DNA of 64,000 nt, from positions 310,001 through 374,000 of the forward strand of contig CAVVQM010000008.1 of NCBI GenBank assembly GCA_963750395.1, in the 5' to 3' direction. The notes beneath the pieces were generated by a model. It saw only the letters and a list, made by a program, of their open reading frames with translations, had not been told where the DNA came from and made no database searches. Made by a program: the position numbers and the translations under genes. Positions 62,101 through 64,000 of the stretch are shown piece by piece; positions within the stretch are counted from its first letter, which is position 1; each line of letters starts with the position of its first letter. Source of the DNA: JADJPO01 sp963750395. GTDB taxonomy: Bacteria > Actinomycetota > Actinomycetes > Actinomycetales > Kineosporiaceae.

Positions 62101-63012
62101 TCAGACCGTCGCCCAGATCCCCACCGCGACGACGGTCGCGATCAGTGCGGTGGCCACCGCTCCCGAGGCCATGGCCACCCCCGGCCGGTGGTCGATCAAT
62201 GCGTCCACAGCCTGGAAGAGGCTGGCCACCAGGGCGATCGCCACCGTGACGTGGAACAGGAAGGCGATCGCGATGCCGCCGATCGTGCCCGCCCGCCGTC
62301 TACGGCCCCACAGCGGGGACAGGGCCAGGGGGATGAGGATCGCCGCGGCCACGGCGTTGACGAGCTCGAGCCAGGTTGGCCGGTCGCCCATCCACGGCAG
62401 GAGCGAGCGCAGGTCCAGCAGATCGATGGTGGCCGCGGTTCCGAACACGATGACCGTGCCCATCGTGACCAGTAGGGCCAGCCAGCCCCGCAGGCGCTCG
62501 AACACCGTGCCCTGTTTGACCATCGAGGCGGTGGCGACCGCCGTCCACATCAGCCAGCGACGCAGCACCGAAATGCCGAGGTCGCGCATGGCGTCGCGGA
62601 AGATCCGGTCGGCCAGTGCCCGGTCGATGCGCCGGGAGGCGATGTAGGTCCTCGGCTCGTGCTGACCGGCCACCAACCCGTCGTGCACCAGCGCCGCGGG
62701 CAGGTGCTTGCCGGTCCGCGGGACCAGCCAGGTGAACCACATGGGAACCGAGGTCAGGTCGGTGCGGAAGATCTCGGGATTGGCCGGCACCACGACTCCG
62801 CCGACATGGGCGTCCCAGTAACCGAGCGGTTCGCACAGCTCGAACAGCTCCACGTCTCCGGACACGACGCGGTTCAGCGTCACCCGGTAGGGCTGCCCGG
62901 GATCCTCCGGGTTGTAGAACCCGCTCGTCCCAAGGCCCGCCGGCCTGCTCAGGTGGGCGATGGTGACGGCCTCGCCGGACTGCCGCGCTCGGACGATCTG
63001 ATCGATGCTCAT
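62101..63012 (-). CDS. DUF1353 membrane protein
   Basis: A 303-residue protein. The first ~140 residues contain DUF1353 (FRTDLTSVPMWFTWLVPRTGKHLPAALVHDGLV), followed by four membrane helices. Function unknown. ATG at 63012; the long frame upstream of it overlaps ilvA on the other strand and is a shadow. Its 3' end lies 16 bp from the Nudix stop (convergent). Confidence 0.8.
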   Translation of the reverse strand: MSIDQIVRARQSGEAVTIAHLSRPAGLGTSGFYNPEDPGQPYRVTLNRVVSGDVELFELCEPLGYWDAHVGGVVVPANPEIFRTDLTSVPMWFTWLVPRTGKHLPAALVHDGLVAGQHEPRTYIASRRIDRALADRIFRDAMRDLGISVLRRWLMWTAVATASMVKQGTVFERLRGWLALLVTMGTVIVFGTAATIDLLDLRSLLPWMGDRPTWLELVNAVAAAILIPLALSPLWGRRRRAGTIGGIAIAFLFHVTVAIALVASLFQAVDALIDHRPGVAMASGAVATALIATVVAVGIWATV

Positions 63013-63105
63013 GATGCTCCCCCTCTGTGGCCCTGAGGAGTCCGGCGCCCGGCCGCCTGATACCGGCCGGCCGGCGCTCACCGGTCGAGGCCGGGCGGCC
63101 GGCGG

Positions 63106-63111
63106 TAGGTT
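63106..63111 (+). promoter_or_regulatory. -10-like hexamer of ilvA
   Basis: TAGGTT followed by 6 nt and the GTG start of ilvA; probable leaderless promoter. Confidence 0.4.
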
Positions 63112-63117
63112 CCTCAT

Positions 63118-64000
63118 GTGGACGACGCCACGGCCTACCTGAAGCGGATCCTCACCACGCGCGTCTACGACGTGGTCGGTGAGACCCCGCTGGAGGCGGC
63201 TCCGGGACTGTCCGAGCGTCTCGGCCACACCGTGCTGCTCAAGCGCGAGGACCTGCAACCGGTCTTCTCCTTCAAGATCCGCGGCGCCTACAACAAGATG
63301 GCGAACCTGGCGCCGTCCGCGCTGGCCAAGGGGGTGATCGCCGCCTCGGCCGGGAACCACGCCCAGGGTGTGGCCATGGCGGCGAACCGGCTGGGCTGTA
63401 CCGCCGTGATCGTGATGCCCACGACCACACCCGAACTCAAGATCGACGCGGTCCGCGCGGCCGGTGCCGAGGTGGTGCTGCACGGGCAGTCCTACTCGGA
63501 CAGCGCCGCCCACGCGAGGCGGCTGGAGGCAGATCGCGGGCTGACCCTCGTGCATCCCTTCGACGATCCCGATGTGATCGCCGGCCAGGGCACGATCGGG
63601 ATGGAGATCCTGCGTCAGCGACCCGGCCCGCTGGACGCGGTGTTCGTGGCGGTCGGCGGCGGGGGCCTGATCGGTGGGATCGCCGCCTACGTCAAGGCGC
63701 TGCGTCCCGAGGTGCGCGTGATCGGGGTGCAGACCGACGACTCGGACGCCATGGCTCGCTCCCTCGAGGCCGGCGAACGGGTCGAGTTGGCGGAGGTGGG
63801 CCTGTTCAGCGACGGCACCGCGGTGCGCCTGGTCGGCGAGGAGACCTTCCGCCTGGCGACGGCGTTCGTGGACGAGATGATCCGGGTCGACACCGATTCC
63901 GTGTGCGCGGCGATCAAGGACGTGTTCACCGACACCCGCGCGATCCTGGAGCCGGCCGGGGCGCTCGCCGTCGCCGGGCTCAAGCAGTACGCGGCCCGCC
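63118..64000 (+). CDS. ilvA: Threonine ammonia-lyase, biosynthetic-type (3' end outside window)
   Basis: PLP enzyme turning threonine to 2-oxobutyrate, the first step to isoleucine. The visible 294 residues start MDDATAYLKRILTTRVYDVV and include LKREDLQPVFSFKIRGAYNKM with the PLP lysine (Lys53), ASAGNHAQGVA, the VAVGGGGLIGGIA phosphate loop and IGVQTDDSDAM. The frame has no stop before the window end, and any C-terminal ACT-like regulatory part lies beyond. A TAGGTT hexamer 6 nt before the GTG supports the start. Catabolic (TdcB-like) enzymes share these motifs; the long N-terminus favours the biosynthetic type. Confidence 0.93.
   Translation, partial: MDDATAYLKRILTTRVYDVVGETPLEAAPGLSERLGHTVLLKREDLQPVFSFKIRGAYNKMANLAPSALAKGVIAASAGNHAQGVAMAANRLGCTAVIVMPTTTPELKIDAVRAAGAEVVLHGQSYSDSAAHARRLEADRGLTLVHPFDDPDVIAGQGTIGMEILRQRPGPLDAVFVAVGGGGLIGGIAAYVKALRPEVRVIGVQTDDSDAMARSLEAGERVELAEVGLFSDGTAVRLVGEETFRLATAFVDEMIRVDTDSVCAAIKDVFTDTRAILEPAGALAVAGLKQYAAR

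Overview
The window comes from a high-GC actinobacterium (Actinomycetota). Almost every third codon position is G or C, and GTG starts are common. The gene content is typical of the phylum: BldC, DUF3073, DUF3151, a DUF397/XRE pair, a TipA-type MerR regulator, Ku with stand-alone LigD-type proteins, a DtxR/IdeR iron box and SipW/TasA-like genes. From memory, the order pyrE - DedA/SpoU - fba - DUF3151 - purA resembles the Mycobacterium tuberculosis Rv0382c-Rv0357c neighbourhood, and purF - DUF3073 - bldC resembles Streptomyces. I cannot name the genus. I recognised no rRNA, tRNA, CRISPR array, insertion sequence or prophage.

Layout. 0-13 kb is mostly housekeeping: an SDR fragment, a GGDEF/EAL c-di-GMP enzyme, pyrE, DedA, an rRNA methyltransferase, a drug/metabolite exporter with a divergent Lrp regulator, fba, DUF3151, purA and ppc. 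13-18.9 kb holds an iron-uptake operon (efeUOB) behind an IdeR-type box, then a truncated globin, a flavohemoglobin-like protein and a coiled-coil protein. 19-22.7 kb is an NHEJ locus (ku, ligase, LigD-type polymerase) with a glutamine amidotransferase. 22.8-28.7 kb has an IspD-like protein, an aminotransferase, a TipA-like regulator, purD and purC.

28.7-50.6 kb looks like one surface-polysaccharide and matrix island. It contains a secreted protein paired with a diguanylate cyclase, a SipW-like signal peptidase with a TasA/camelysin-like substrate, two GH26-like proteins, four glycosyltransferases, a Wzz-like protein with an apparently dead kinase domain, Wzy- and Wzx-like membrane proteins, a polysaccharide deacetylase, a polyprenyl glycosylphosphotransferase and a CDP-sugar cassette (rfbF - SDR - RmlC-like - SAF oxidoreductase). 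50.7-64 kb returns to mixed functions: a DUF1800/DUF1501 pair, purF, DUF3073, bldC, a LysR regulator, purU, a DUF397/XRE pair, a Nudix hydrolase, a DUF1353 membrane protein and the 5' part of ilvA.

Four patterns cut across genes. Twelve single-base frame breaks occur in otherwise conserved genes, nine of them within 3.6 kb of the CDP-sugar cassette; this looks more like sequence error than decay. Ten genes have a -10-like hexamer ending exactly 6 nt before the start codon, which suggests leaderless mRNAs. Two convergent gene pairs share a near-identical long hairpin that differs by a compensatory base pair. purM is missing from its usual place between purF and DUF3073, where a 4 x 16-bp tandem repeat sits instead.
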